From an uncultured Bacteroidales bacterium (GTDB lineage Bacteria; Bacteroidota; Bacteroidia; Bacteroidales; UBA932), in NCBI GenBank assembly GCA_900319405.1, contig ONOH01000002.1, positions 1-64,000 on the forward strand: a stretch of 64,000 nucleotides of DNA, in the 5' to 3' direction. This document shows, in pieces, positions 36,190 through 46,505 of this stretch; the stretch's first letter is position 1; each line of letters begins with the position of its first letter. The notes beneath the pieces were generated by a model. That model saw only the letters and a list, made by a program, of their open reading frames with translations. It did no database searches and had not been told where the DNA came from. A program made the position numbers and the translations under genes.

Positions 36190-37917
36190 ATGTTCAGCAA
36201 CAATCTTCTGATCGCAGCCGCGGACCTGAACCGCATTTCGCTCGCATCCTGGGACTGGATTGTGATTGCCATCTTCTTCCTGGCCATGATCTGGATCGTA
36301 TGGGACGTTTCCCGCAAAAAGAAAGAAACCTCCGGTGACTATTTCCTCAGCGGCCGCAGCGCCACCTGGATTGCCATCGGCGCATCCATCTTCGCTTCCA
36401 ATATCGGCTCGGAACACCTCATCGGCCTGGCCGGTGCGGGCGCCACTTCCGGCATGGCCCAGGCCCACTGGGAAATCCAGGGCTGGATGATTCTCCTCCT
36501 GGGCTGGGTATTCGTTCCCTTCTACCAGCGCAGCATGGTCTATACCATGCCCGAATTCCTGGAAAAACGTTATAACCGCCAGAGCCGCGGCATCCTCACC
36601 TACATCTCCCTGGCCAGCTACGTGCTCACCAAGGTCTCCGTAACGGTCCTCGCCGGCGGACTGGCCCTGAACACGCTCCTGGGCATCAATTTCTGGGTAG
36701 CAGCCCTGGCGCTGGTAATCATCACCGCCATCTATACGGTTATCGGCGGCATGGAATCGGTGCTCAAGACCTCCGTGCTCCAGACGCCCATCCTCCTGGT
36801 GGGCTCCCTGGTCATCCTGTACCTGGGTCTGAGGGAACTGGGCGGTTGGAACGCCATGATGGACATCTGCGGCTCGCAGCCTGTGAACCAGCTGGGTGAC
36901 GACATGACCACCCTCATGCGCAGCGGACAGGACAAGGCCTTCCCCTGGTACGGAGCCCTCTTCGGCAGCGCCATCATCGGCTTTTGGTACTGGTGTACGG
37001 ACCAGTTCATCGTGCAGCGCGTCCTTTCCGGAAAAGACCAGAAGGAAGCCCGCCGGGGCACCATTTTCGGCGCTTACCTGAAGCTTCTTCCGGTGTTCCT
37101 GTTCCTGATTCCCGGCATGATTGCCTTCGCCCTCACCAAGAAACCGGATTCGGTCATCGGCGCACAACTCTCCGCCGCCCTGCTGCCCGACGCAGCCACC
37201 GGCGCCCTGCAGAACCCCGACCTGGCCTTCCCTATGCTGGTGAACACCCTGCTTCCCGTAGGCTTGAAGGGCGTAGTCATCTGCGGCATACTGGCCGCCC
37301 TTATGAGTTCCCTGGCCTCGCTGTACAACTCATCGGCCATGCTCTATACCATCGACATTTACAAGCGCCGCCACCCCAAGGCCGACGAGCACAAGCTGGT
37401 GCGCATCGGCAGAATCGCCACCGTCGTCGTGGTGGTGCTGGGCGTCCTGTGGATTTTCGTGATTCAGGCCATGGGCAAGAGCCTGTATGATTACATCCAG
37501 AGTATCCAGAGCCTGCTGGCCCCGGCCATCGCCGCCGTGTTCCTCCTGGGCGTGTGCTGGAAGAAAACTACGCCCAAGGCCGGTTCCTGGACCCTGGTCG
37601 TGGGTCTGGTGCTGGGCTTCACCCGCCTCATCACGATGATTGCCAATCCGGATTCCCACAACTGGTTCACTTACGTGTTCAATGAGATGAATGTCTATGC
37701 CTTCGGCGTCTGGACCTTCCTGTTCTGCGTGGGATTTGCCATCGTGGTAAGTATGATCACCCCCAAGCCCAGCCGGGAACATGTCCAGGGCCTGTGCTTC
37801 GGCACCGCAAGCCCGGAGCAGAAGGCCGAAACCCGCGCTTCCTGGAACAAGTGGGACATTGTGCACACCGTAATCATCCTCGCAGTTACCGTCGCCTTCT
37901 ACATTTATTTCTGGTAG
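36190..37917 (+). CDS. Sodium/solute (SSS) family symporter, arabinose operon
   Basis: 575 residues with about 14 helices. SGLT-like features include [30 protein letters not shown] (about 48-77, Na+ site and family signature), [11 protein letters not shown] and [22 protein letters not shown]. It most likely brings L-arabinose across the inner membrane with Na+, as the symporter of the Bacteroides arabinose cluster does. Substrate is inferred from the operon. araD begins 4 nt after its stop. Confidence 0.88.
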   Translation: MFSNNLLIAAADLNRISLASWDWIVIAIFFLAMIWIVWDVSRKKKETSGDYFLSGRSATWIAIGASIFASNIGSEHLIGLAGAGATSGMAQAHWEIQGWMILLLGWVFVPFYQRSMVYTMPEFLEKRYNRQSRGILTYISLASYVLTKVSVTVLAGGLALNTLLGINFWVAALALVIITAIYTVIGGMESVLKTSVLQTPILLVGSLVILYLGLRELGGWNAMMDICGSQPVNQLGDDMTTLMRSGQDKAFPWYGALFGSAIIGFWYWCTDQFIVQRVLSGKDQKEARRGTIFGAYLKLLPVFLFLIPGMIAFALTKKPDSVIGAQLSAALLPDAATGALQNPDLAFPMLVNTLLPVGLKGVVICGILAALMSSLASLYNSSAMLYTIDIYKRRHPKADEHKLVRIGRIATVVVVVLGVLWIFVIQAMGKSLYDYIQSIQSLLAPAIAAVFLLGVCWKKTTPKAGSWTLVVGLVLGFTRLITMIANPDSHNWFTYVFNEMNVYAFGVWTFLFCVGFAIVVSMITPKPSREHVQGLCFGTASPEQKAETRASWNKWDIVHTVIILAVTVAFYIYFW

Positions 37918-37921
37918 TCGT

Positions 37922-38647
37922 ATGTTGGAAGATCTCAAAAAGAAAGTATGCCAGGCCAATCTGGACCTGGTCAAGCACGGACTGGTGCTCTTCACCTGGG
38001 GCAACGTGAGCGCCATCGACCGCGAAAGCGGCCTGGTGGTAATCAAGCCCAGCGGTGTATCCTATGACAATATGAAGCCCGAGGATATGGTTGTGGTGGA
38101 CCTGGAAGGCAAAGTGGTGGAAGGAGACTTGAACCCCTCTTCCGACACCCCTACCCACGTGGTGCTGTACAAGGCCTTCCCCAACATCGGCGGAGTAGTG
38201 CATACGCACAGCACCTTTGCCACCGCCTGGGCCCAGGCCGGCGAGGACATTCCCAATATCGGCACCACCCATTCCGATTATTTCCACGAGGACATCCCCT
38301 GCACGCGCAATATGAAAAAGGCCGAGGTCTTCGGCGAGTACGAGAAAGAGACCGGCAACGTCATCGTGGAACGGTTCAAGGAGTTGGACCCGGACGATAC
38401 GCCGGCCGTGCTGGTGAAAAACCACGGCCCCTTCGCCTGGGGAAAGGATGCCGACAATGCCGTGCACAACGCCGTAGTGCTGGAAGAAGTGGCCAAGATG
38501 GCCTTCGTAGCCTGCAACGTGCATGTGTCCGCAAACATCAGAATGGGCTCTTTTTCGTTCAACACGCCATCGATGAACAAACACCTCATTGAAAAGCATT
38601 ACAGCCGCAAACACGGACCCAACGCTTACTATGGGCAAAAAAAGTAG
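37922..38647 (+). CDS. araD: L-ribulose-5-phosphate 4-epimerase
   Basis: 241 residues of the class II aldolase/AraD family. Visible are [25 protein letters not shown], the zinc histidines in [14 protein letters not shown] and the IGTTHSDYF segment, and the third metal-ligand region [13 protein letters not shown]. It converts L-ribulose 5-phosphate to D-xylulose 5-phosphate. Its last four codons and stop lie inside a 10-bp hairpin. Confidence 0.94.
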   Translation: MLEDLKKKVCQANLDLVKHGLVLFTWGNVSAIDRESGLVVIKPSGVSYDNMKPEDMVVVDLEGKVVEGDLNPSSDTPTHVVLYKAFPNIGGVVHTHSTFATAWAQAGEDIPNIGTTHSDYFHEDIPCTRNMKKAEVFGEYEKETGNVIVERFKELDPDDTPAVLVKNHGPFAWGKDADNAVHNAVVLEEVAKMAFVACNVHVSANIRMGSFSFNTPSMNKHLIEKHYSRKHGPNAYYGQKK

Positions 38648-38659
38648 CCTTTTTTGCCC
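38633..38659 (+). promoter_or_regulatory. Hairpin enclosing the araD stop codon
   Basis: GGGCAAAAAA (38633-38642) pairs with TTTTTTGCCC (38650-38659); the loop AGTAGCC contains the TAG stop. It is terminator-like because of the T-rich right arm, but lies inside the operon and is covered by terminating ribosomes, so it could be an attenuator or processing site. Confidence 0.55.
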
Positions 38660-38675
38660 GGGGAAGACTACCTTA

Positions 38676-38687
38676 CCCCCCCCCCCC
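38676..38687 (+). repeat. 12-nt poly-C tract between araD and araA
   Basis: A run of twelve C residues in the 71-nt gap between araD and araA, 31 nt before the araA ATG. Such tracts are prone to length change in replication and in sequencing. Confidence 0.85.
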
Positions 38688-38718
38688 GAAAACAATAACA
38701 CAAAAACAGAATACAATT

Positions 38719-40254
38719 ATGGCATTTGAAAATTACGAATTATGGTGGGTCACCGGTGCCCAGCTCCTGTACGGGGGCGATGCCGTGGTAAAAGTGGACG
38801 CTCATTCCAAAGAGATGGTGGAAGGCCTCAACGCTTCCGGAAGCATCCCCGTGAAGATTGTCTATAAAGGAACGGCCAACAGCAGCAAGGAGGTGGAGGA
38901 CGTGATGAACGCCGCCAACAACACCCCTGCCTGCGTGGGCGTCATCACCTGGATGCACACTTTTTCTCCTGCCAAGATGTGGATCAAGGGCCTGCAGGAC
39001 CTGAAGAAGCCCCTGCTGCATTTCCACACCCAGTACAACGCCGAGATCCCCTGGGACGAGATTGACATGGACTTTATGAACCTGAACCAGAGTGCCCACG
39101 GGGACATTGAGTTCGGCCACATCTGCGCCCGCATGCGCATCCCCAGAAAGGTGGTGGTAGGTTATTGGAAAGACCCTGAAGCCCAGCGCCGGATTGCCAT
39201 CTGGGCCCGCGTGAGCGCCGCCCTGGCCGACGCACGCAACGTACGCTGCCTGATGTTCGGCATGAACATGAACAACGTGGCCGTTACGGACGGAGACCGC
39301 GTGGAGTTTGAACAGCGCCTGGGTTATCACGTGGATTACTACCCGGTATCTTCCCTGATGGACTATTGGAAGAAGGTCACAAAGGAAGAGACCGATGCCC
39401 TGGTGGAAGAGTACAAGAAGCTCTACACCCTCAAGATAGACGAGACCGGACCGGAAGTGTACTGGGAGAAGGTGTACAACGCCGCCCGCGCGGAGATTGC
39501 CATCCGCCGCGTGCTGGAAGCCACCGGTGCCACCGCCTTCACCACCAACTTTGACGACTTGGGAGACGCAGACATAAACGCCCCCCACTTCGTGGGCTTT
39601 GACCAGATTCCCGGCCTGGCTACCCAGCGGCTGATGGCGGAAGGCTATGGTTTCGGTGCAGAAGGAGACTGGAAGACGGCCTGCCTGCAGCGCACCCTCT
39701 GGGTCATGTCCCAGGACCTGCCCGGAGGCTGCTCCTTCCTGGAAGACTATACGCTCAACTTCGACGGAGAAAAATCGTCCTGCCTGCAGAGCCATATGCT
39801 GGAGGTGAGCCCGATGATTGCCAGCGACCGTCCCAAACTGGAAGTACACTTCCTGGGCATCGGTATCCGCAAGCAACCCACCGCCCGTCTGGTGTTTACC
39901 TCCAAGACCGGTCCCGGCGCCAAGGCCACCCTGGTGGACCTGGGTAACCGCTTCCGCGTCATCGTTCAGGATGTAGATTGCATCGAACCGCAGCCCATGC
40001 CCAAACTTCCCGTAGCGTCGGCCCTCTGGGTCCCCCGTCCCAGTTTTGAGATCGGAGCCTGTGCCTGGATCCTGGCCGGCGGCACCCATCATTCCGCCTT
40101 CAGCTATGACATTACGGCCGAATATTGGGAAGACTTCGCCGAATTCACCGGCGTGGAATTCCTGCACATCGGCAAGGATACCACCATCCCCAAGTTCAAA
40201 CGCGAACTGAAGATGAATGAAGTATATTATCTGCTGAACAAAGCCTTGAAGTAG
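38719..40254 (+). CDS. araA: L-arabinose isomerase
   Basis: 511 residues, the usual AraA length. Metal-site regions resemble E. coli Ara[33 protein letters not shown] and the late histidine pair GGTHHSAFS. It converts L-arabinose to L-ribulose with Mn2+. It follows araD after a 71-nt gap that has a hairpin and a poly-C tract, and precedes the kinase by 2 nt. Confidence 0.96.
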   Translation: MAFENYELWWVTGAQLLYGGDAVVKVDAHSKEMVEGLNASGSIPVKIVYKGTANSSKEVEDVMNAANNTPACVGVITWMHTFSPAKMWIKGLQDLKKPLLHFHTQYNAEIPWDEIDMDFMNLNQSAHGDIEFGHICARMRIPRKVVVGYWKDPEAQRRIAIWARVSAALADARNVRCLMFGMNMNNVAVTDGDRVEFEQRLGYHVDYYPVSSLMDYWKKVTKEETDALVEEYKKLYTLKIDETGPEVYWEKVYNAARAEIAIRRVLEATGATAFTTNFDDLGDADINAPHFVGFDQIPGLATQRLMAEGYGFGAEGDWKTACLQRTLWVMSQDLPGGCSFLEDYTLNFDGEKSSCLQSHMLEVSPMIASDRPKLEVHFLGIGIRKQPTARLVFTSKTGPGAKATLVDLGNRFRVIVQDVDCIEPQPMPKLPVASALWVPRPSFEIGACAWILAGGTHHSAFSYDITAEYWEDFAEFTGVEFLHIGKDTTIPKFKRELKMNEVYYLLNKALK

Positions 40255-40256
40255 AT

Positions 40257-41846
40257 ATGAACGCACGCGAAACCATCAGCTCCGGGAAAGCCATCCTGGG
40301 CATCGAATTCGGCAGCACGCGCATCAAGGCTGTCCTGATTGACCAGGACCACAATCCCATCGCCCAGGGAAGCCACGAGTGGGAAAACCAGCTCGAGGGC
40401 GGCTACTGGACCTATAGCCTGGACGCCATCTGGACCGGCCTGCAGGACTGCTACAGCAAGCTTCGGGAAGACGTTCACGTGCACTACAACACGGATATCG
40501 AGCGCCTTGCCGCCATCGGCATCAGCGCCATGATGCACGGCTATATGGCCTTCAACAGCGCCGACCAGCTGCTGACTCCTTTCCGGACCTGGCGCAACAC
40601 CAACACCGGTGCCGCCGCCAGGGAACTCAGCGCCCTGTTCAACTTTAACATGCCACTCCGCTGGAGCCTGTCCCATCTGTACCAGTGTATCCTGGACGGA
40701 GAGCCGCATGTGAAAGACGTGGTGTTTTTCACCACCCTGGCCGGCTACATCCACTGGAAACTCACCGGGCACAAAGTACTTGGCGTAGGAGATGCCTCCG
40801 GCATGATGCCCATCGACGCCGCCACCAGGGATTTTGACGAAAAACGCATTGCCGATTTTGACAAACTGGTGTCCGAAAAGGGCTTCCCCTGGAAACTGAG
40901 GGACATCCTCCCCAAAGTGCTTCTGGCCGGCGAAGCGGCCGGTGTACTTACCGAAGACGGGGCCCGCTACCTGGACATTTCCGGTCACCTGAAGCCGGGC
41001 GTCCCCTTCTGTCCGCCGGAAGGCGACGCCGGCACCGGTATGGTGGCCACGAACGCCGTGAAACCGCGCACCGGAAATGTATCGGCCGGCACATCTTCCT
41101 TCTCCATGATCGTGATGGAGAAGGACCTGTCCCAGCCCCACGAGGTGATTGACATCGTCACCACTCCGGACGGCGCCCCCGTGGCCATGGTGCACTGTAA
41201 CAACTGTACCAGCGACCTCAACGCCTGGGTGAACCTGTTCAAGGAATACCAGCAGCTCCTGGGCATTCCCGTGGACATGAACGAGGTTTATGCCAAGCTG
41301 TACAACAATGCTCTCACCGGAGATGCGGATTGCGGCGGCCTGGTATCTTACAACTATTTCTCCGGAGAACCCATTACGGGTCTGGCCGAAGGAAGACCTC
41401 TCTTCGTGCGCAATGCCCTCGATAAATTCAGCCTGGCCAATTTCATGCGTGCGCACCTGTATGCATCCGTAGGCGTTCTGAAAATAGGCAATGACATCCT
41501 TTTCAAGGAAGAAAAGGTAGAGGTGGACCGGCTCACCGGTCACGGTGGCCTGTTCAAGACTCCCGTCGTGGGTCAGCGCATCCTGGCAGCCGCTCTGGGC
41601 ACGCCCATTTCCGTGATGGAAACCGCAGGAGAAGGCGGCGCCTGGGGCATTGCACTGCTGGCCGCATATGAGGTAAAAGGCAACGGAATGACCCTTCCGG
41701 ACTATCTGGAAACAGTGGTTTTCCCGGGCTATACCGGAACGGAGATAATTCCCACGGCGGAAGACATCGCCGGCTTCGATGCCTGGATCAGAAACTACAG
41801 CGCCTGCATTCCCGTAGAGGAAGCGGCAGTCCGGCACAAAGCCTGA
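40257..41846 (+). CDS. araB: FGGY-family kinase, probable L-ribulokinase
   Basis: 529 residues. The FGGY N-terminal domain starts [20 protein letters not shown] (about 12-31); [12 protein letters not shown] and FRTWRNTNT follow; the nucleotide-binding half contains [15 protein letters not shown] and [17 protein letters not shown]. It is not close to enterobacterial AraB in text, but its place between araA and mutarotase, as in Bacteroides arabinose clusters, supports L-ribulose phosphorylation. Another pentulose cannot be excluded. Confidence 0.85.
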   Translation: MNARETISSGKAILGIEFGSTRIKAVLIDQDHNPIAQGSHEWENQLEGGYWTYSLDAIWTGLQDCYSKLREDVHVHYNTDIERLAAIGISAMMHGYMAFNSADQLLTPFRTWRNTNTGAAARELSALFNFNMPLRWSLSHLYQCILDGEPHVKDVVFFTTLAGYIHWKLTGHKVLGVGDASGMMPIDAATRDFDEKRIADFDKLVSEKGFPWKLRDILPKVLLAGEAAGVLTEDGARYLDISGHLKPGVPFCPPEGDAGTGMVATNAVKPRTGNVSAGTSSFSMIVMEKDLSQPHEVIDIVTTPDGAPVAMVHCNNCTSDLNAWVNLFKEYQQLLGIPVDMNEVYAKLYNNALTGDADCGGLVSYNYFSGEPITGLAEGRPLFVRNALDKFSLANFMRAHLYASVGVLKIGNDILFKEEKVEVDRLTGHGGLFKTPVVGQRILAAALGTPISVMETAGEGGAWGIALLAAYEVKGNGMTLPDYLETVVFPGYTGTEIIPTAEDIAGFDAWIRNYSACIPVEEAAVRHKA

Positions 41847-41869
41847 TATCCTAAAAAACTCACGCGTAT

Positions 41870-43003
41870 ATGAAAAAGACATTCTTCCTCGCAGGGGTGG
41901 CCGCCATCGCACTGGCCTGCGCCCCAAAAGCGGAACTGACCCGTTCCGGACTGAATCCCAAAGATTTTGAAAGCAGCTACGACGGTGCTCCCACCGCCCT
42001 GTACACCCTCACCAATGCCAACGGCATGGAAGTGTGCATCACCAACTTCGGCGGACGCATCGTATCCATCCTGGTACCGGATAAGGACGGGCAGTTCCGG
42101 GATGTGGTACTGGGCTTTGACAAGGTGGCCGATTACTTCCCGGAGAGCAACGCCACCGACTTCGGCGCTGCCATCGGCCGCTATGCCAACCGCATCAACC
42201 AGGGAAAGATTACCCTGGACGGTGTGGAATACCAGCTTCCGCAGAACAACTTCGGCCACTGCCTCCACGGCGGTCCCAGCGGCTGGCAGTACAAGGTTTT
42301 CTCCTGCGTGGAGGCCGATTCCCAGCACGTAAAACTGCTCTGCGAATCACCGGACGGAGACAACAACTTCCCCGGCAACGTCAAGGCCTATGTGACCTAC
42401 ACCCTCACCGAGGACAATGCCATCGACATTGCCTATGAGGCCACCACGGACGCTCCCACGGTCATCAACATGACCAACCATTCTTACTTCAACCTGTCCG
42501 GGGATCCGGCCGGTCACAGCGTCACCGAAGACGTCCTCTGTATCAACGCCACCCATTTCACCCCTGTGGACGATACGTTCATGACCACCGGAGAAGTACG
42601 CCCCGTGGCCGATACGCCCTTCGATTTCACCGCTCCCAAACCCATCGGCCAGGACATTGCCGCCGACTGTGACCAAATCCGAAACGGCAAGGGCTTCGAC
42701 CACAACTGGTGCCTGGACACGAACGGAGACCTTGACAGTCCGGCCTGCGAGCTCTACAGTCCGGCCAGTGGCATCCGGCTTGTCGTATATACCGACGAAC
42801 CCGGCATCCAGGTCTATACCGGCAACTTCCTGGACGGCACGGTAAGCGGTAAAAAAGGCATCGTTTACCAGGAGCGCAGCGCCATCTGCCTGGAAACCCA
42901 GCACTATCCGGACTCTCCCAACAAGCCCGGCTGGCCCTCCGTCGTCCTCCGACCCGGAGAAACCTACCGCAGTCGGTGCATTTTCGCTTTCGGAATCGAA
43001 TAG
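41870..43003 (+). CDS. Aldose 1-epimerase (mutarotase) lipoprotein
   Basis: 377 residues with lipobox LACA (Cys17), so it is exported and lipid-anchored. GalM features are FGGRIVSILVPDKDG, GRYANRI, CLHGGPSGW, NMTNHSYFNLSG (catalytic His region) and ICLETQHYPDSPN (catalytic Glu region). It interconverts sugar anomers, presumably of arabinose arriving in the periplasm. Last gene of the arabinose operon; a strong terminator follows. Confidence 0.92.
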   Translation: MKKTFFLAGVAAIALACAPKAELTRSGLNPKDFESSYDGAPTALYTLTNANGMEVCITNFGGRIVSILVPDKDGQFRDVVLGFDKVADYFPESNATDFGAAIGRYANRINQGKITLDGVEYQLPQNNFGHCLHGGPSGWQYKVFSCVEADSQHVKLLCESPDGDNNFPGNVKAYVTYTLTEDNAIDIAYEATTDAPTVINMTNHSYFNLSGDPAGHSVTEDVLCINATHFTPVDDTFMTTGEVRPVADTPFDFTAPKPIGQDIAADCDQIRNGKGFDHNWCLDTNGDLDSPACELYSPASGIRLVVYTDEPGIQVYTGNFLDGTVSGKKGIVYQERSAICLETQHYPDSPNKPGWPSVVLRPGETYRSRCIFAFGIE

Positions 43004-43009
43004 ATCTTC

Positions 43010-43039
43010 AAAAAAGCCTGGCGAACGTCAGGCTTTTTT
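43010..43039. terminator. Bidirectional intrinsic terminator between mutarotase and uvrA-like genes
   Basis: AAAAAAGCCTG (43010-43020) pairs with CAGGCTTTTTT (43029-43039), an 11-bp stem with an 8-nt loop and T runs for both directions. It lies exactly in the gap between convergent genes. Confidence 0.9.
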
Positions 43040-43042
43040 CTA

Positions 43043-45304
43043 TCAGAGGTAAGCTTTTGTAATGGAGGCGGGACAGGCAGCCATTCCGGCCGGAGCACCT
43101 GTATAGATTACCGTGCCACCGTCCTCTCCTGCACCGGGGCCTAGTTCCAACACCCAGTCTGCACTGCGGATGACATCCATATTGTGCTCAATCAGATACA
43201 CGGTATTGCCCTGCGTTACCAGATGATCGAACAAAGCCAGGATGTGGCGCACGTCCTTTATGTGCAGGCCGTCTGTGGGCTCATCCACGATGAACACTTT
43301 CCCCTGCTCCCCCAAATAGGAAGCCAGTTTGAGCCGCTGCAGTTCTCCTCCGCTCAGGGTGGAGAGCGCTTGGTTCAGATGCAGGTACTGCAGCCCCACA
43401 TCCACCAGCGGCCGTAATTTCCGCTCGATCACCGTCCCCTTGAAGAAAGCCGATGCCAGCCGCACGGAAAGGTCCATCACCTGGGCAATGTTCAACGTTT
43501 CGCCCGTAGCGGGACTGGCATATGTAAATGCCAGGGCCTCAGGAGCATAGCGCAGGCCACCGCAGGCCTCGCAAACGGTTTCGATGGAATCCATGAAAGC
43601 CATCTCCGATACAATTACGCCCTTTCCGCTGCACACCGGGCAAGCTCCCTTCCCATTGAAAGTGAAATACTCTTCCTTCATTTTGTGCGCCTTTGCAAAA
43701 ACCTTCCTGATGTCACCTGCCACCTCCATATAGGTGGCAGGCGTGGAACGGAGGCTTACTCCAATGTCTTTCTGGCTGATATACACCACTTTCCCCGGAG
43801 TGGAGCAGGCCTTACGGAAGCATTCCATCAAGGAACTCTTTCCGGAACCGGCCACACCGGCTACCACCCCTAAAACACCCAGCGGAAAGTCCACAGTAAC
43901 GTTTTTCAGATTGTGAAGTGTAGCATTGGCTACCCGGAATGTATCCTTGCCGGAACGCGGCACTCTCTTGAACGGAACCTCTTCCTCGATAAGCAGGCCG
44001 GTGGAAGTGCCGCTGCCCAGCAGTTTGCTGTAGGGTCCCTGGAATACGATGTGTCCACCGTCGATACCTGGTCCCGGACCCATATCCACAATATGATCGG
44101 CAATTTTGATCATCTCCCGGTGATGCTCCACCAGCAGGACCGTATTTCCCGCATCGCGGAGACGCTGAACGGAACGCTTCATCCTTTCTATGTCACGGTT
44201 GTGCAGGCCCACGGATGGTTCATCCAAGATATAAAGGACATCGGCCAGGGAAGAATTGATGTATTTGGCAATCTTGCAGCGTTGCGCCTCGCCGCCGGAA
44301 AGCGTTCCCAACGGACGGTCCAGGCTCAGATACCCAAGACCGATTTCTTCCAGCGCCGTAAGCCGTGCGCCGATAGCCGCCTTCATGTCAACTGCCAGCG
44401 GGTCCTGAATACCCTGAATCCAGGTATTGAGGCGGGTGATGGACATAGCGCAGGCTTCAGCGATATTCTTCCCCTCTATTTTACAACTTAACACCTTGGG
44501 ATTCAGACGCGTACCGCCACAATCCGGGCAGATTCCCATCACCAGCATAGGATTCAGGACCGCCGCATGCAGGAGTCCTTCTTCGGAGTTAATGATGCTC
44601 CGGTACATTCGGGGAATGAGACCTTCATATTTGGCGCTTTTCGGCCATCCTGCAGGAGGGTTCTTTAGTTTGATCTGCGGACTGTTCAGGAACAGGTCCA
44701 GTTCCTCTGGCGTATAATCCTTGATTTTTTTGTCCAGGTCAAACAGACCGCTCCGGGCATAGCGGATCCAGCGCCATCCGCCCTTTCCGAAGGCAATGTA
44801 ATGGATAGTGTCCTCGTCATTGAGGCTCTTGTCAAAATCCACCAGTTTGTGAATGTCCAGTTCGCGGATTTCCCCCAAGCCGGAGCAGCGCGGACAACTA
44901 CCCTGCGGATGGTTGAAACTGAATGAATCAGAGTAGCCTACAAACGGCTTTCCCACACGGGAAAACAACAGGCGCATGAGGGCGTAGATATCCGTATAGG
45001 TACCCACCGTGGAACGGGAATTCTGCGCCGGCTTTTTTTGGTCAATCACAATGGCGATGGGAAGGCCTTCAATTTCATCCACATGCGGCCTTCCGTATTT
45101 GGGGAGGTACTGCTGCACAAAAGTGGGAAACGTGTCATTGAGCTCCCGGCGGCTTTTGGCTGCAATGGTATCCAACACCAACGAGCTCTTTCCCGAACCG
45201 GAAACGCCCGTAAAAACCGTAATCTTGTATTTGGGAATATCCAGGGAAACATCCTTGAGGTTGTTCTCCCGAGCACCCCGTATGCGGATGGTCTCGTTAG
45301 TCAT
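43043..45304 (-). CDS. Short UvrA-like ABC ATPase (UvrA2/DrrC type)
   Basis: 753 residues against about 940 for housekeeping UvrA. It has two ABC halves: Walker A GVSGSGKSS (33-41) and GVAGSGKSS in the second half, LSGGEAQR (335-342) and LSGGELQR, with ILDEPSVGLH and IVDEPTDGLH. Zinc-type CxxC pairs are CPRC (137-140), CPDC (259-262), CPVC and CEAC. The missing length falls in the first half, where UvrA carries its UvrB-binding and insertion regions. Such proteins are linked to DNA repair accessory roles or to tolerance of DNA-binding drugs. It has its own promoter with ATG 4 nt after the box. Confidence 0.88.
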   Translation of the reverse strand: MTNETIRIRGARENNLKDVSLDIPKYKITVFTGVSGSGKSSLVLDTIAAKSRRELNDTFPTFVQQYLPKYGRPHVDEIEGLPIAIVIDQKKPAQNSRSTVGTYTDIYALMRLLFSRVGKPFVGYSDSFSFNHPQGSCPRCSGLGEIRELDIHKLVDFDKSLNDEDTIHYIAFGKGGWRWIRYARSGLFDLDKKIKDYTPEELDLFLNSPQIKLKNPPAGWPKSAKYEGLIPRMYRSIINSEEGLLHAAVLNPMLVMGICPDCGGTRLNPKVLSCKIEGKNIAEACAMSITRLNTWIQGIQDPLAVDMKAAIGARLTALEEIGLGYLSLDRPLGTLSGGEAQRCKIAKYINSSLADVLYILDEPSVGLHNRDIERMKRSVQRLRDAGNTVLLVEHHREMIKIADHIVDMGPGPGIDGGHIVFQGPYSKLLGSGTSTGLLIEEEVPFKRVPRSGKDTFRVANATLHNLKNVTVDFPLGVLGVVAGVAGSGKSSLMECFRKACSTPGKVVYISQKDIGVSLRSTPATYMEVAGDIRKVFAKAHKMKEEYFTFNGKGACPVCSGKGVIVSEMAFMDSIETVCEACGGLRYAPEALAFTYASPATGETLNIAQVMDLSVRLASAFFKGTVIERKLRPLVDVGLQYLHLNQALSTLSGGELQRLKLASYLGEQGKVFIVDEPTDGLHIKDVRHILALFDHLVTQGNTVYLIEHNMDVIRSADWVLELGPGAGEDGGTVIYTGAPAGMAACPASITKAYL

Positions 45305-45308
45305 AGCA

Positions 45309-45339
45309 CAAAATTACAATATCCCCGACAGCTTTGCAA
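45309..45339 (-). promoter_or_regulatory. Promoter of the UvrA-like gene
   Basis: TTG (45339-45337), a 20-nt spacer and TAATTTTG (45316-45309) on the minus strand; the box ends 4 nt before the ATG at 45304. Confidence 0.75.
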
Positions 45340-45362
45340 ATTCGTCCATCTTTTGCCACAGG

Positions 45363-45455
45363 TCCAGCGATTTTGGCCGATTTTGACGGTTCTCTGGCTC
45401 AAACGAACCATGGATCCAGCAATTTTAGGCAAAAATGCCGGACAGATGGCAGTGA
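45363..45455. repeat. REP-like repeat copy A, next to the RAYT gene
   Basis: A 93-nt segment that matches 47548-47640 in the same orientation, 33 of the first 39 positions being identical (shared core GGCCGATTTTG and TTCTCTGGCTCA). CCAGC and its inverse alternate through the element (TCCAGC, CTGGCT, TCCAGC, ATGGCA), suggesting two hairpins. It lies 26 nt beyond the stop of the RAYT gene and upstream of the UvrA-like promoter. Confidence 0.75.
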
Positions 45456-45480
45456 CAAGATAATGCGGGTTCATTACTCA

Positions 45481-46395
45481 TTACTGACGGCCATAATCTT
45501 TGGCATGGAGGAACTGTTGTACCAAATGTAAGGACATTTTCAAGGCAGGGGCAATCTGTTCGGCATTCATATCATATCGATTTGCCAATTGTACCACTAA
45601 CCTTCCCTTTTCGTCCGGGGATAGTTGATATAGCCTGCGCCCCCCAAGTTGTTGATTGACAATAACAGTATAATCCTCCAATGAATAATCCAACTCCTCC
45701 TCCAGCGTTCGAGCCACCTGAACAAATGCTTCATAGTCCTTCACCAATCGGCTCTCATACTCCTTGGGACTTTTGAACAGTTTATAAAATAAGCGGTTAT
45801 CAACAAACGAAGCCGGGAGCAGCCCCAGCTCAGGATGAAACTCCCAATCCGATGGAATGGGCTTTTCCGTGCGAGCCAATTTAATCAACTCGCGCTTCGA
45901 AAAGGTATCGGCCCGCCTGCCCTTAATCAAAGTTCCATATAAAGAAAAGTGGAGTGAGTTGCTACCCCAGGGGTAGCCGGCAGGAACGCAGATTTGCTTC
46001 TCATGCGGGTTGCGGTCTACATAAATGAAATTCCTCCTCATCTGTTCCTCGTCTTCGATGGGGACCAATTTGAACCAATAATCCTCAGGTATGGGTGGGA
46101 AACCATCCTTTATCTGCCTGGCCGATATTTTTTTCCGTATGTGGTCAAAGGCTTTAAGAATAGCCCCTCCTGTGCCACTCAGAATAATGTGTACGTGGTT
46201 TGGCATAAGTGAAAAAGAGTAAATTTTCACTTCAAAGAGAAGAGTAAGCAAACCCAGGACAATCATTCCGTATGCATACTGCCCCTTGTTATGGAAAAGC
46301 CTCCCCTCCTTCCATCCATCCGTACTCAAATGATAATACCCATTGGGCCAACTACGGTATTCGTCCCGCTCCTTTCTTCTTCTCTTTGCCATCAT
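45481..46395 (-). CDS. REP-associated tyrosine transposase (RAYT, Y1 family)
   Basis: 304 residues from the ATG at 46395. The open frame reaches 46446, but a good promoter (46446-46416) covers that part, so the later start MMAKRRRKERDEYRSW is chosen. Y1-transposase features: GYYHLSTDG at the N terminus, the HUH motif LMPNHVHIIL, and NFIYVDRNPHEKQ followed by YPWGSNSL, where RAYTs carry their catalytic Tyr in Y-I-x-x-N-P and the PWSS motif. A C-terminal extension (about residues 180-304) ends in a helix-turn-helix-like segment. RAYTs cut REP sequences in single-stranded DNA and are usually domesticated. Confidence 0.85.
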   Translation of the reverse strand: MMAKRRRKERDEYRSWPNGYYHLSTDGWKEGRLFHNKGQYAYGMIVLGLLTLLFEVKIYSFSLMPNHVHIILSGTGGAILKAFDHIRKKISARQIKDGFPPIPEDYWFKLVPIEDEEQMRRNFIYVDRNPHEKQICVPAGYPWGSNSLHFSLYGTLIKGRRADTFSKRELIKLARTEKPIPSDWEFHPELGLLPASFVDNRLFYKLFKSPKEYESRLVKDYEAFVQVARTLEEELDYSLEDYTVIVNQQLGGRRLYQLSPDEKGRLVVQLANRYDMNAEQIAPALKMSLHLVQQFLHAKDYGRQ

Positions 46396-46415
46396 CAAGC
46401 TGGTGATACTACGGA

Positions 46416-46446
46416 CAAACATACCTTTTTTGCACGCGGTATCCAA
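46416..46446 (-). promoter_or_regulatory. Promoter of the RAYT gene
   Basis: TTG (46446-46444), a 20-nt spacer and TATGTTTG (46423-46416) on the minus strand. It sets the start codon at 46395 or 46392. Confidence 0.65.
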
Positions 46447-46505
46447 GCATCGTAAAAAAGAAAGTGTTGTTTCAGGAGATTTTTTTTACTGGATGTTATT
46501 CACCC

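Noticed and set aside
46396..46446. Upstream start of the RAYT gene
   Set aside because: The promoter TTG/TATGTTTG lies inside this stretch, so it cannot be translated from that transcript.
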